Assembly: GCA_045107135.1 (NCBI GenBank)
Contig: JASFZI010000045.1
Coordinates: 1-28,656, forward strand
Source: UBA6164 sp045107135
GTDB taxonomy: Bacteria > Patescibacteriota > Gracilibacteria > BD1-5 > UBA6164
Length of the DNA stretch: 28,656 bases
Reading direction: 5' to 3'
The notes below the pieces were generated by a model. It was not told where the DNA came from and ran no database searches. It worked only from the letters and a program-made list of their open reading frames with translations. Shown piece after piece: positions 19,176 to 28,656 of the stretch; position 1 is the first letter of the stretch; every line of letters starts with the position of its first letter. Made by a program: the position numbers and the translations under genes.

Positions 19176-20597
19176 ATGAAGAAAGGTTTATCGGTAGTAA
19201 GTTTGCTTGGTTTCATCCTAATTGTAGGAAGTAACTTTGCATTCGGTTCAACGGGAGCTTTAGAAACTTTAGATCTTACTCAAAATTGGGTGGGATATAC
19301 ATGTTTGTTAATTTTTGTAGTCGCTTACGGTTTCGTAATGGCTGAAGAATATACTCACATGCGTAAATCTAAACCGGTGCTCTTAGCTGCCGGACTTATT
19401 TGGGGGTTAATCGGATGGATTTATGCTAGCCATGGTTTTACTCATGCTGCAGAAATTGCTGTTCGGCATAATATATTAGAATATGCTGAATTGTTCTTTT
19501 TTCTACTCGTTGCCATGACATATATAAATGCCATGGATGAAAGAAATGTGTTTGAAGCCTTACGGGTTAAACTTGTAGGGGCAGGATATTCATTTAGACA
19601 ACTCTTTTGGATTACAGGAGCACTTTCATTTGTTATATCACCAGTTGCCGACAATCTTACAACTGCCCTACTTATGTGCGCAGTTGTAATGGCCATAGGT
19701 CAAGACAATAAAAAATTTGTAAGTCTTGCGTGCATCAATATTGTTGTTGCTGCTAATGCTGGTGGAGCCTTTAGTCCCTTTGGAGATATAACTACACTTA
19801 TGGTGTGGCAAAAAGGGATTGTAGACTTCGCAACATTTTTCTCACTTTTTATTCCTTCATTAGTTAACTGGTTAATCCCAGCTGTTATAATGAGTTTTGC
19901 CGTTCAAAAAATGAAACCTACGGCTTCTCAGAATGATATCAAAATGAAGAGAGGAGCAGTTATAGTTATGGGGCTTTTCCTTCTAACAATAATAACTGCT
20001 GTAAGCTTCCATCAGTTTCTGTATCTACCCCCAATGATGGGAATGATGACAGGCCTTGCATATTTGAAATTTTTTGGGTACTATCTTAAAAAAACTCATA
20101 AAAATAATGTAGCCTACGATTCAGAAAAAGCAGATGAAAGAATTGGTGATACTGTAGCATTTGATGTTTTCAAAAAAGTAGCCCGGGCTGAATGGGATAC
20201 ACTATTCTTTTTCTACGGAGTTATCTTATGTGTTGGTGGATTAGGGTTCATTGGTTACTTATCAATGGTATCTGAAACTATGTACACTGGTTGGGGAGCA
20301 ACTTACGCAAATATTATGGTAGGAATACTCTCAGCTATTGTTGATAACATTCCTGTCATGTTTGCAGTACTCAGTATGCAACCTGACATGTCTCAAGGAC
20401 AATGGCTTTTAGTAACACTAACAGCTGGTGTCGGTGGTTCCATGCTTTCAATTGGATCTGCAGCTGGTGTCGCTTTGATGGGACAAGCCAGAGGAATGTA
20501 TACCTTTGGTAGTCACCTCAAATGGGCACCTGTTATTGCATTAGGATATGGAGCAAGTATTTATGTTCATTTTCTTGTAAATGCAAATAAATTTTAA
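19176..20597 (+). CDS. nhaD: NhaD-type Na+/H+ antiporter
   Basis: 473 residues, the normal length, with a signal-like first helix and about 12-13 membrane segments. The NhaD signatures SPVADNLTTALLM and NAGGAFSPFGDITTLMVWQ are intact, as is the second-half IVDNIPVMFAVL. It exchanges cytoplasmic Na+ (or Li+) for external H+. It contains about 44 glycines, all GGN, and no TGA; tryptophan is TGG. The gene ends in TAA. It therefore reads the same in standard code and code 25, and would be functional if truly integrated. Style differs from all native neighbours: strong Shine-Dalgarno, CGN arginines, higher GC. Confidence 0.95.
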   Translation: MKKGLSVVSLLGFILIVGSNFAFGSTGALETLDLTQNWVGYTCLLIFVVAYGFVMAEEYTHMRKSKPVLLAAGLIWGLIGWIYASHGFTHAAEIAVRHNILEYAELFFFLLVAMTYINAMDERNVFEALRVKLVGAGYSFRQLFWITGALSFVISPVADNLTTALLMCAVVMAIGQDNKKFVSLACINIVVAANAGGAFSPFGDITTLMVWQKGIVDFATFFSLFIPSLVNWLIPAVIMSFAVQKMKPTASQNDIKMKRGAVIVMGLFLLTIITAVSFHQFLYLPPMMGMMTGLAYLKFFGYYLKKTHKNNVAYDSEKADERIGDTVAFDVFKKVARAEWDTLFFFYGVILCVGGLGFIGYLSMVSETMYTGWGATYANIMVGILSAIVDNIPVMFAVLSMQPDMSQGQWLLVTLTAGVGGSMLSIGSAAGVALMGQARGMYTFGSHLKWAPVIALGYGASIYVHFLVNANKF

Positions 20598-20661
20598 CAT
20601 CTTTTTTTAGAATTTTTATAAATTTTTTTATATGTAATTTCTAAAAAAATACAACTAAGAG

Positions 20662-20687
20662 AGCCGAACAGAAATGTTCGGCTTTTT
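20662..20687 (+). terminator. GC-rich terminator of nhaD
   Basis: A perfect nine-base stem AGCCGAACA/TGTTCGGCT with a GAAA tetraloop, then five T. Native terminators here are long AT-rich stems, so this one is of a different style and belongs to the island. Confidence 0.9.
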
Positions 20688-20719
20688 GAGCATTAAAATT
20701 CTATAAATATCCTTCACTT

Positions 20720-20747
20720 TTGACTTTTAAACCATTTTGAATAGTAT
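20720..20747 (+). promoter_or_regulatory. Promoter of the small island gene
   Basis: TTGACT (20720-20725) and TAGTAT (20742-20747) with a 16-base spacer, followed by an 80-base leader to the ATG at 20828. Confidence 0.55.
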
Positions 20748-20813
20748 TTTAATTGAGTTATATACGTATTCTAGAGGATAAGCCTCAAAGAAACGAAATT
20801 AAAAACTCTTTGA

Positions 20814-20821
20814 TAAGGAGG
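20814..20821 (+). promoter_or_regulatory. Full-consensus Shine-Dalgarno that sets the start of the small gene
   Basis: TAAGGAGG lies six bases before the ATG at 20828 and selects that start over an in-frame TTG at 20753. Confidence 0.75.
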
Positions 20822-20827
20822 AGAAGA

Positions 20828-21100
20828 ATGGATAGTATCATGTTTTTTTTATTAATCCTAGGAGTATTAGCGTTACCCGGAATATTAAGAATATCCTTGT
20901 TTGAATTGGATATACTTTTCCCAAATATTCCGAAAATGAAAAACTACAAGGATTTTCGAGTAGATCAGAGAACAACTATGCAAACTCTCTTATGGAAAAT
21001 TATCAACCAAAAAATGAAAATCATGAAACTTTTCTTAAAAAGGTTATGCATGATTTTTAGTAAAGGAACTATGCATTATGCATCTCTTTCTCCTTCCTAA
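20828..21100 (+). CDS. Small membrane protein of the island, unknown function
   Basis: 90 residues from the ATG with the consensus Shine-Dalgarno. One N-terminal membrane helix (about residues 4-28, MFFLLILGVLALPGILRISLF), then a basic, methionine- and lysine-rich tail. No known motif was recognised. It has its own promoter and is followed by a terminator hairpin. It contains no TGA and ends in TAA. Composition and start signal match nhaD, not the native genes, so it probably came with it. A spurious reading frame cannot be excluded, though the initiation signals argue for a real gene. Confidence 0.55.
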   Translation: MDSIMFFLLILGVLALPGILRISLFELDILFPNIPKMKNYKDFRVDQRTTMQTLLWKIINQKMKIMKLFLKRLCMIFSKGTMHYASLSPS

Positions 21101-21154
21101 TAACACTGCGCTGAATACATTCTGTATTCTGTAGTCATTGTTATAAAATCTTTA

Positions 21155-21189
21155 AAAAATCCTTATCATGCAATGTGATAAGGATTTTT
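21155..21189 (+). terminator. Terminator of the small island gene
   Basis: A 14-base inverted repeat AAAAATCCTTATCA with its complement and a seven-base loop, ending in a T run. It closes the island, and the dnaJ promoter begins 31 bases later. A second short hairpin (GAATACA/TGTATTC, 21113-21129) lies just upstream. Confidence 0.8.
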
Positions 21190-21219
21190 CTTGTTTTAAA
21201 ACTCAAAAAAAAGCTTCCC

Positions 21220-21247
21220 TTTACAAATCAAAGTTATTCAATAAAAT
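21220..21247 (+). promoter_or_regulatory. Promoter of dnaJ
   Basis: TTTACA (21220-21225) and TAAAAT (21242-21247), 16-base spacer, 36 bases before the ATG. It marks the right limit of the island. Confidence 0.55.
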
Positions 21248-21283
21248 ACAGCCTGTTAATTTTAAAAACTAAAAAGTAAATAA

Positions 21284-22390
21284 ATGGATTTATATAGTGT
21301 GTTAGAAATTAAAAAATGAGCTAACAAAGAAGAGATTAAAAAAGCATATAGAAAACTTGCTATGAAGTATCATCCTGATAGAAATTCATGAGACAAGGAA
21401 TCTGAAAAAAAATTCAAAGAAATAAATGAAGCTTACTCTACTCTATCTGATGATTCAAAAAGACAACAATATGATATGTTTGGTAAATCATGATGAGCTG
21501 CTGGGGGAAATCCTTTTGGTGGTGGTTTTGGTTGAGGACAGGTTGATGTTGATTTAGGAGATATTTTCGAATCATTTTTTTGAGGTGGTTTTAGTGGAAG
21601 ATGAGGAAAAAAACAAACAGAATTTAAATGAGAGGATATAGAACAAGTATTAAATATAGATCTAAAAACTAGTATTTACCCTACTAAACAAAAAATTAAA
21701 TTTAATAAAAAAGAAACTTGTGTAACTTGCGATGGGAAATGATGAAAATGAAAAACAACTTGTTCAAAATGTAATGGTAAATGACAAATAACCTATACTT
21801 CTCAAAGTATGTTTGGTACAATTCAACAAACTGGAGTCTGTGACCAATGTGGAGGTAGTTGAGAAAGTTTTAGTGACATATGCTCAAACTGTCATTGAGA
21901 AAAAAGAAAATTAGTAAAAAAAGAAATAGAAGTTGATATCCCTGCAGGAATAGATAATGGAATGATTATAAAGATGACTGGTGAATGAAACCATTGAATA
22001 TGAACAAAAAATCATTGAGATTTATATATAAAATTTAATGTCAAATTAGAAGAAAAAGGTCTTAAAAGAGATTGAGTGAATTTATATTATGAATTAAAAA
22101 TTGATATACTTGAAGCAATTTTAGGTACTAAAAAAGATGTAATTATACCTATAATATGAAAAAGAATCATTGATATAAAAGCATGAACTCAAAATTGAAC
22201 AATATTAAAAATTTGATGAGATTGAGTGAAACATATTGATAGTGATTCAAAATGAGATTTATTTATAGATATTAAAATAAAAATACCTAAAAAATTATCA
22301 AAAAAAGAAAGATCTCTTTATGAAGAAATAGCTGCAGAGAAAAAAATAAATGTAAACAATGGTTGAGTATTTAAAAAAATATTCTGATAA
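21284..22390 (+). CDS. dnaJ: Chaperone DnaJ, type I J-protein
   Basis: 368 residues. J domain with HPD at 30-32, a glycine/phenylalanine-rich linker (about 65-105), and four CxxCxGxG zinc-finger motifs (CVTCDGKG, CSKCNGKG, CDQCGGSG and a final CSNCHGEK) before the two C-terminal beta domains. DnaJ delivers clients to DnaK and stimulates its ATPase. Many glycines in the G/F linker and zinc motifs are TGA, so the gene is broken under the standard code. The last zinc motif ends in EK in place of the usual glycine, a small divergence. No dnaK or grpE is present in the window. Confidence 0.96.
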
Positions 22391-22398
22391 TATACTTC

Positions 22399-22428
22399 AC
22401 TATCCTTCATAAAAGAGGGATAGTTTTT
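22399..22428 (+). terminator. Terminator of dnaJ
   Basis: Stem ACTATCC/GGATAGT (22399-22405 with 22418-22424) and a T run, eight bases past the dnaJ stop. Confidence 0.8.
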
Positions 22429-22439
22429 AATAATACAAA

Positions 22440-23513
22440 ATGAGTAAAAATAATAATAAAATATATTATATAATATTATGAATACTTTTTATAATATTAT
22501 TTTCTTTTTATAATTTTTCAGAATATAAAAATTTTCATCTAAATAAAATAGAGTTAGAAAATACAAAAATAGAATTTAATAAAAAATTAAAAAGTTTTAC
22601 ATTAGATGATATAAAAATAATTGATGATATAAACTTTTATTATACTCCTGATAAAAATTTAATTACAAAAATAATTAATCATATAGAAAATGCTGAAAAA
22701 GAAATTTTTTTAGAAGTATATATGTTAACAGAAACTAGGATACAAGAAGCTTTAATTAAAGCCCATAAAAAGTGAATAATTGTAAAAATAATACTAGAAA
22801 AAGATCCCTATTTAGCCTATAATATAAACAATAAAGCTTTTGAAAAATTAGAAAAAGCTTGAATAGATATAATATGGTCAAATAAACAAAATTATTCATA
22901 TAATCATTCAAAAGTATTAATAATTGATAATTTATCAATTATTTCAACTGGAAATTATTCATATTCAACATTCACAAAAAATAGAGATTTTTTTATATTT
23001 ACAACTGAAAAAAATATAAATAATAAACTAAGAGAAAACTTCATAAATGATTATAATTGAATAAAAATAAATATATTTGATGAAAATTTAATATTTAGTC
23101 CAAATTCTTCTAGAATCAAGTTTGAAAAATTATTTGATACAGCAAATAAAGATATAAAAATGTATTTTCAATATTTTGAAGATGATGAGTTAGTTAATAG
23201 ATTAATTAATATTAAAGAAGAAAAAAATATTGAAATAAATGTTATAATACCAGATACTGCTAAAGAAGATCCAAATGTAAAAAAGATGTTTGATATTTGA
23301 ATTAAAATTAATATCTTATCAAAACATAAAATGCACGCTAAGTCTATTTTAATTGATAATAAGTATTTATTCATTTGAAGTATTAACTTTTCTACATATT
23401 CTATAGATAAAAATAGAGAAGTATGAATTCTAATTCTTAACACAGAAGTTATTAATAATTTCCTAGAAATTTTTAATCAAGATGTAAAAACATCTTTTAG
23501 CAACACAAAATAA
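22440..23513 (+). CDS. Membrane-anchored phospholipase D-like protein
   Basis: 357 residues. One N-terminal membrane helix (about residues 8-27), then a domain with two HKD motifs: NHSKVLIIDNLSIISTGNYS with His156 and Lys158, and MHAKSILIDNKYLFIGSINFS with His299 and Lys301. Paired HKD motifs mark the PLD superfamily, whose members are phospholipases, cardiolipin synthases or nucleases. Anchoring in the membrane with the catalytic domain outside favours a nuclease or lipase facing the surface. Proximity to a large unknown surface protein is the only context. TGA encodes glycine in the segment between the motifs. Confidence 0.85.
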
Positions 23514-23546
23514 TCAAATTATCTTTACAAACATGCAATTTGATTA
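23511..23546. repeat. Inverted repeat after the PLD-like gene
   Basis: TAATCAAATT (23511-23520) pairs with AATTTGATTA (23537-23546) across a 16-base loop; it begins at the stop codon. No T run follows, so it is a weak terminator at best. Confidence 0.45.
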
Positions 23547-23591
23547 TAATATAAATTATAGTTCATATTTATAATATAAACAAAAAACAAA

Positions 23592-26411
23592 GTGAATATA
23601 TTATCAAAAATAATACTAACAACAATCAGCATATCTGTTTTTGTCTTCTTGATTTTTGTTACCTATATAACAAGTAATTTTTCTGGTTTTGAAAAACCAT
23701 ATTATGAAGATTTAAAATTGTGATTGTTCGATTTATATAAAAATAAAGATGGTGTTTTTTCTTTTTCAGGAGTTTCAGATGAATCAGAAATTATTGTAGA
23801 TAAAATTAATACGTCTGATAAGATAATATTTTCAAGTTGAAGCATAGAAACAAAAACCACTTCATGAAGTACTATTATATCTATTACACAATGAATTTAT
23901 TTTTTTGATTTAAAAGAAATAAATACTCACTATATAATTAAATGACAGTGATTCGAAATTAATAATAAATGACCCGGTACATTTGTTATTAATAATTTAG
24001 ACCCAAAGAAAAATATTATTTTTTCAATAAATTCGGTTTTAGATTTAGATTTGAAACACTATAATACAAATAGTACTTTAACTTCTCTTGACTTATATCC
24101 TCATACATATTTGACATTTAATCCAATAAAGAATATTTTTGTAAAAAATTCAGATTTATTAAGAATTTCTCAAATATTTGATATTTGATATTTTAGTGAA
24201 AAAATATTAGAAGATAATATTGTTAACGAAAACTTTCTAAAAATAATATCTTTAAGAATAGAAAAAAATAGTAAAATAATAAATGAAAGTTTATTTTTGA
24301 TTAAACAAGAATTAAGTGAAAAAGAAAATATCATCAAAAAATTTATTAAATCAAATTTCTGATTAATCCCAGGTGAACAATTTATAAATAAATATTTTTC
24401 TATTTTTAAAAATCCAAATAAAAAAAGTATATATTATAAAAATATTATCATCAGAAATTTACATGAATTATTAACAAATGATAATTTGAATTCTGAAATA
24501 GTTAATCTAATAGCGACTAATATAAACTCCATTAAAGAAGTCGATAAAGAGTGATATAATGAAATAATAGACATTATTAATTTTTATTATGAATCTGTTA
24601 TTAAAAGTAATCAAAAGAATAATACGAAAATTAATTTTTCAAAATTAATTAATAAAATAAATAATAAAAATACTAAATTAAGCCTAACATCCTTAATTTC
24701 ATTAGAAAAAATATTTTTTGAATATGATTTTCTAAAAAATATAAATTTTTATAAAGATATTTCCCTTTTTAGAAATAAATATTTTGAAGATCTAAATGTA
24801 GAAATAGATTGAACTAGTGCTGAAAAATGAAGTGTATATGATATAGAAAAAGTAGATTATTTATTATTTTTTATTGAAAATATATTATTAAATGATTTTT
24901 CATCTTCATATGATAATACTAATGATTTAATAACTATTTTTAGTGATTATGTAGATATTGCTAATGCTTTTTATTCAAATAGTGATGAAACAATTATAAG
25001 AACATGAATTTTTAAATATTCAAAGATCTTAAATAATTTCATAAATATTTTAGAAGATAAGTATTTCCTTGAAGAAAGAAATAAAAGTATGCTACTAGAA
25101 ATAAACGAAAAAGAAAAATTAAGTACTACTGATATATTAATGCTTGAAGAAAATATTAATAAAATAATTAAATTTTATAATGATTTTACAAATACTCTAA
25201 ATCCTAACACAAATAATAAAGATAAATTCGTAATTAAGTTATATTCAACATTAGAAGAAAAATATAGAGAATATTTCTCTGCACTAAAAAATTATGAAGA
25301 ATATACAGTAAAATATGATAAAATAAAAAAAGAATTACTTGAAACTCATACTATAAATGAAGGAGGTAATACACTAGTTTTATCATATTCTCATGCAAGT
25401 GAATATTTACAAAAATTTAATAGAGTGGAATTAAGATACGCTAGTATCACTGTGATGGATTATAATTATTGTCTATCTCCTTCTTTAGTGAATAGTAAAT
25501 TACCTCTTGAAGTTCCATATTGTTATAAAATTGATAAATTATTCATTGATTCTAATAATGTTTCTTTTCTTTTGTTCCCATTTGATAAAAATAAAATTGA
25601 TGAAATTGTTGTTGAAAATAAAGCAGAAGCTTGATCATATAAACTAGATGAAATAAAAGCTTTATTAGATGAAAAGATGAAAACAGAAACAAAAGATAAA
25701 GATAAATATGACTTTTATAATTTTCTAGCAAATACCTTTGGTCATCAAGTTATAAATAATAATTACACTAATCAAGCTGTAACTCAAACTTCAACTACTA
25801 TATTAGAAGAAGATTCAGTAGTAAAAATATTTAAAAGAAATAAATTATTATGAGAATTGTGAGATTTTGCAATTCTAGAATGATTCATAGATATTAACTA
25901 TAACGATTTAATAGTTGAAAAAAATGGTGATGCTTATTCAATAAACGTTAAACTTTGAATATTTAATGTTAATTTATCAAGAAACCAATCATTCTATTGA
26001 GAATTTTCATCAATGTACAACTTCTCTCCTGACCATAGTTTTATAAATCCAAAAATAAAAATTATTGATAAAAAAAGTGAAAAAGATTTACTTCTTTGAA
26101 ATTATATATACATTACATGACAGTATAAAGTAAATTTAATGGAAGAAGAAATAAAGGAAGTGTTCAATCATTATAATGAAATAAACTACATGGTAAGTAA
26201 TTTAAGTCAAATTCTAAAAAAATATGAAATAAAAATTACTTATATAAAAGACTCTAATAAAATACTATTTGAAACAGAGTATAATGGGGGAAAAGTTAAT
26301 TTAACATTAGATAATTGAAATATAACTTCTTTTATATATTATAATGAGAATAGACTTCCTCAAATAATACCTTATACTGAACTACCTACAATTTTAAATA
26401 ATATAAAATAA
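23592..26411 (+). CDS. Large membrane-anchored protein, unknown function
   Basis: 939 residues from a GTG start. The N-terminal segment (residues 4-27, SKIILTTISISVFVFLIFVT) is a membrane helix or signal anchor. Residues about 60-165 look like a FecR-type beta domain (repeated short strands, SDKIIFSSGSIETKTTSGST). The long middle is alpha-helical and rich in Asn, Lys and Ile. The C-terminal 200 residues contain ordered beta-like strands. I do not recognise the family. It is followed within six bases by the small membrane protein and then KorA. Lineage-specific surface or envelope function is possible. Confidence 0.7.
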
Positions 26412-26417
26412 TACATT

Positions 26418-26681
26418 ATGACTAAAAAAAATAGATTTGTTACAATTATGGCTTTCTTTGCTCTTTTTTGAATAATCATATGAATCGTATGAACTGGAAT
26501 ATTAATAATATTCACTAGTTCAAATACCTCTGAAGAACAAACTCTAACACCTGAACAGTATCTTGAATTACAAGAATTAATGAATTCACAATCTGGTGTC
26601 ATACTAGAGAATAATTCATGATCTTTAGAAGTAAAAAGCCTAACAGGAAGTACGTGAACATGAACTTTAGAAATAAAATAA
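26418..26681 (+). CDS. Small membrane protein, unknown function
   Basis: 87 residues. One strong membrane helix (about residues 9-33, MAFFALFGIIIGIVGTGILII with TGA glycines) and a short polar tail ending in SGSLEVKSLTGSTGTGTLEIK-like repeats of Ser, Gly and Thr. No known motif. It lies six bases after the large anchored protein and ten bases before KorA, so it is co-transcribed with both. Confidence 0.65.
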
Positions 26682-26691
26682 GTATAAAATA

Positions 26692-28353
26692 ATGAATTTA
26701 AATACTAGAATTACGTGAGCCGCTTGAACATGAGTAAACTCTACAGTTGATATTATTGCTGATTTATATGCTGAGCTTGGTTATGATTTAATATCAGATA
26801 TAGAATATGAATCAAGAATCAAATGATGAGTTAATTTTTTTGATGTAAACATAAGTGATAGCTGAGAAAAATTCCTCACAAAATATGTAGATATACTATT
26901 AGCCTTCAATGATAATAGTTTAGAAAAACAACTATCAAGTTTAAAACCATGAGCAACTATAATTATAAATAAAAAGTGGATTAAAAAATTACTAGATAAA
27001 TGAATTGATTTATCAAATTTTAATATCCTTGATTTAGAAATCACAGATAAGTATGATAATACTTACCTTTTATGAATATATGCCTTATATTTAAATATAA
27101 ATATAAGTATAGTTTTAGAAAAAATTGAAAAAATATTCTCTAGAAAATGAGAAGAAATAGTTGAAAATAATAAAAATATAATAAAAAATATTTTTGCATC
27201 TTATGAAATAAATAAAAAATCTGAAATTCAAATAAAAAAAATCTGAAAAGCTAAAGAGCTTTATTTTTGAAATAAAGCTCTAACAAAATGAGCTATAGAA
27301 TGATGACTTGAATTTTATTCAGCATATCCTATGACTCCTGCATCTACTATATTAACAGAAGTTATAAAAGATTGAAGAGTAACTTATATTCAAAATGAAG
27401 ATGAAATAGCTGTTGTAAATTCTGCTCTTGGAGCAAGTTTTACCTGAGCAAGAGCTATGTGTGGTACTTCTTGATGAGGTTTTGCTCTTATGACGGAGGC
27501 TCTCAGCTTCGCAGTACAAGCCGAATTTCCTATCACAATTGTATTAGCTCAAAGAGCTGGTCCATCAACATGAACCCCAACTTATCATGAAGCCTGAGAT
27601 TTAAACTTTGCGTTAAATCCTACTTTTGGTGATTTCAATCACGTTGTAATGTATCCATCTAATTTAGAAGAAGCGTACAATTTTGCATGATTAGCACTAA
27701 ATATTGCTGATAAATATCAAACTCAAGTTATATTATTAATGGATAAACAATCTTGTGAACTTCATTGAACAGTATGAAATTTATTTGTTCCAGAAATAGA
27801 TAGATGAATTGTATTAGATAATCCTCCTTTAGACTATAAAAGATATGAATTAACAGAAAACTGAATTTCTCCAAGAGTAAAAGTTTGAACAAAAAATTGA
27901 GATTTTATAGCTACTAGTTATGAACATGATGAATTTTGAGCTACTTCTGAGGATCCAGAACTAAAAAAAGCCTTTACTGAAAAAAGATATAAAAAATTAG
28001 ATAATTTTTTCAAAAAAGAATGAATATATTGACATGAAGTAATTAATTCAGATGCAAAAAAAATGATTATTACAACTTCTTTTACTAGTTATACAGCAAA
28101 AAAATTTATAAAAAATAATCCTGAATTTGGTTTAATTATAATGAAGATTATTAAACCTCTAGATGAAAGAGTATTAGAAGATATAAAAGGCAAAGAGGAA
28201 ATTATTTTTGTTGAATCAAACTACTCTGGCCAACTAGAAAATTACATGACAAAAGAACTAGGACTAAAATATATAGACTGATTAAAAATAAATAATTTAA
28301 GAAAATATGATTTGTTCCCTTTTTATATAGAAGATTTTAATGAATTAAAATAA
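26692..28353 (+). CDS. korA: 2-oxoacid:ferredoxin oxidoreductase, fused gamma-alpha subunit (KorA)
   Basis: 553 residues. The N-terminal 180 residues form the gamma domain (RITGAAGTGVNSTVDIIADL), then the alpha domain starts at about 190 with NKALTKGAIEGGLEFYSAYPMTPAS. Other landmarks are YIQNEDEIAVVNSALGASFTGARAMCGTSGGGFALM, and PTYHEAGDLNFAL; many of these glycines are TGA. The complex oxidises a 2-oxoacid such as 2-oxoglutarate to acyl-CoA and reduces ferredoxin. KorB follows after four bases. No delta ferredoxin subunit is seen. Confidence 0.94.
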
Positions 28354-28357
28354 TAAT

Positions 28358-28656
28358 ATGAGATCTTGATTAAATAATATACAGTGGTGTCCTGGATGTT
28401 GAGACACTTTAATAATCTGAGCAATTAAAAAGGCTTTTGCGGAGCTTGAAATAGAATCTCATAATAGAGTTGTTGTTTCAGGTGTTTGATGTAGTTGAAA
28501 GGCTAGTCAATATATAGACTGATATGCCGCTGAAACACTTCATGGGAGAACGCTACCTTTTGCTACCTGAGTAAAATTAGCTAACCCTAAATTGACTGTA
28601 ATGGCTATATGAGGTGATGGTGATTGATATTGAATTTGAGTTGGTCACTTTGTACA
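28358..28656 (+). CDS. korB: 2-oxoacid:ferredoxin oxidoreductase beta subunit (KorB), partial
   Basis: The first 99 codons, cut by the right edge of the window. It carries WCPGCGD, the cysteine-containing TPP-linked motif of the family, then SGVGCSGKASQYID, LHGRTLPFATGVKLANP and the thiamine-binding GGDGDGYGIG. UGA encodes the second G in CPGCG, both glycines flanking CS in GVGCSG, and several in the GDGDG motif. It provides thiamine diphosphate and iron-sulfur binding to the KorA/KorB enzyme. The ATG lies four bases after the KorA stop. Confidence 0.93.

Larger units (their letters stand above)
19051..21215 (+). other. Compositional island: horizontally acquired nhaD segment or chimera
   Basis: Between the ATPase promoter (19022-19050) and the dnaJ promoter (21220-21247) the sequence style changes. 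GC content is visibly higher, arginine is often CGT/CGG, both genes have strong Shine-Dalgarno sites, and the nhaD terminator is GC-rich. No UGA is used as glycine. No transposase, integrase, tRNA end or flanking direct repeat was found at either edge. Gene contents are a NhaD antiporter and a 90-residue small protein. Confidence 0.75.

Noticed and set aside
19051..21215. Insertion sequence or integrative element bounding the island
   Set aside because: No transposase, integrase, terminal inverted repeat or flanking direct repeat could be found at either edge.
1..28656. Genetic code 4 (UGA = Trp)
   Set aside because: TGA falls on conserved glycines in many families, TGG is used for conserved tryptophans, and the UCA tRNA has glycine identity.
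1..28656. CRISPR array
   Set aside because: No series of identical repeats with regular spacers was seen; short AT-rich repeats are compositional.

Overview
The window comes from a bacterium that reads UGA as glycine (genetic code 25), so a member of the Absconditabacteria (SR1)/Gracilibacteria branch of the candidate phyla radiation. Almost every gene has in-frame TGA codons where its family has a conserved glycine: the Walker A loop of the ATPase at 17702-18985, the three consecutive glycines of the patatin oxyanion loop, and the CPGCG and GDGDG motifs of KorB. A tRNA with anticodon UCA, glycine-type acceptor and U73 lies at 11352-11430 and explains the decoding. Genes end in TAA (once TAG), the DNA is very AT-rich, arginine is mostly AGA, and native starts follow A-rich leaders without a Shine-Dalgarno sequence. 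All native coordinates here were obtained by reading through TGA.

Layout. 28-2922 (minus): RlmE methyltransferase, VanY-type peptidase, patatin lipase, pentapeptide-repeat protein. 3030-3374: small degenerate Fur-like regulator with a 7-1-7 Fur-type box and promoter. 3475-5136 (minus): YaaA remnant, AGOG-like DNA glycosylase, EamA permease. 5179-7044: M3/CiaB-like metallopeptidase. 7159-10091: a divergent surface module, a pilin-like protein with cysteine-rich repeats facing a small anchored protein and a DsbA-like thiol oxidoreductase. 10129-11430 (minus): RsmE, a lysine-rich small protein, tRNA-Gly(UCA). 11554-12273: MscS-type membrane protein. 12320-14551 (minus): SLH/PKD/TSP3 surface protein and a SpoU methyltransferase. 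14704-17139: VirD4/TraG-like ATPase. 17182-18985 (minus): an SMC/OLD-like ATPase with a PD-(D/E)XK-like partner, a possible defence module.

About 19051-21215 is a compositional island: a NhaD Na+/H+ antiporter and a 90-residue small protein. It has strong Shine-Dalgarno sites, a GC-rich terminator, CGN arginine codons and no UGA at about 44 glycines. It is either recent horizontal transfer from a standard-code organism or an assembly chimera. Host-type promoters on both sides bound it tightly.

21284-28656 (plus): DnaJ, a membrane-anchored phospholipase D-like protein, a 939-residue anchored protein of unknown function, a small membrane protein, and the KorA and KorB subunits of 2-oxoacid:ferredoxin oxidoreductase (KorB is cut by the window end). 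Convergent genes share long AT-rich hairpin terminators. The lifestyle suggested is a small-genome, surface-attached episymbiont or predator. That is inferred from the lineage and the surface genes, not seen directly.
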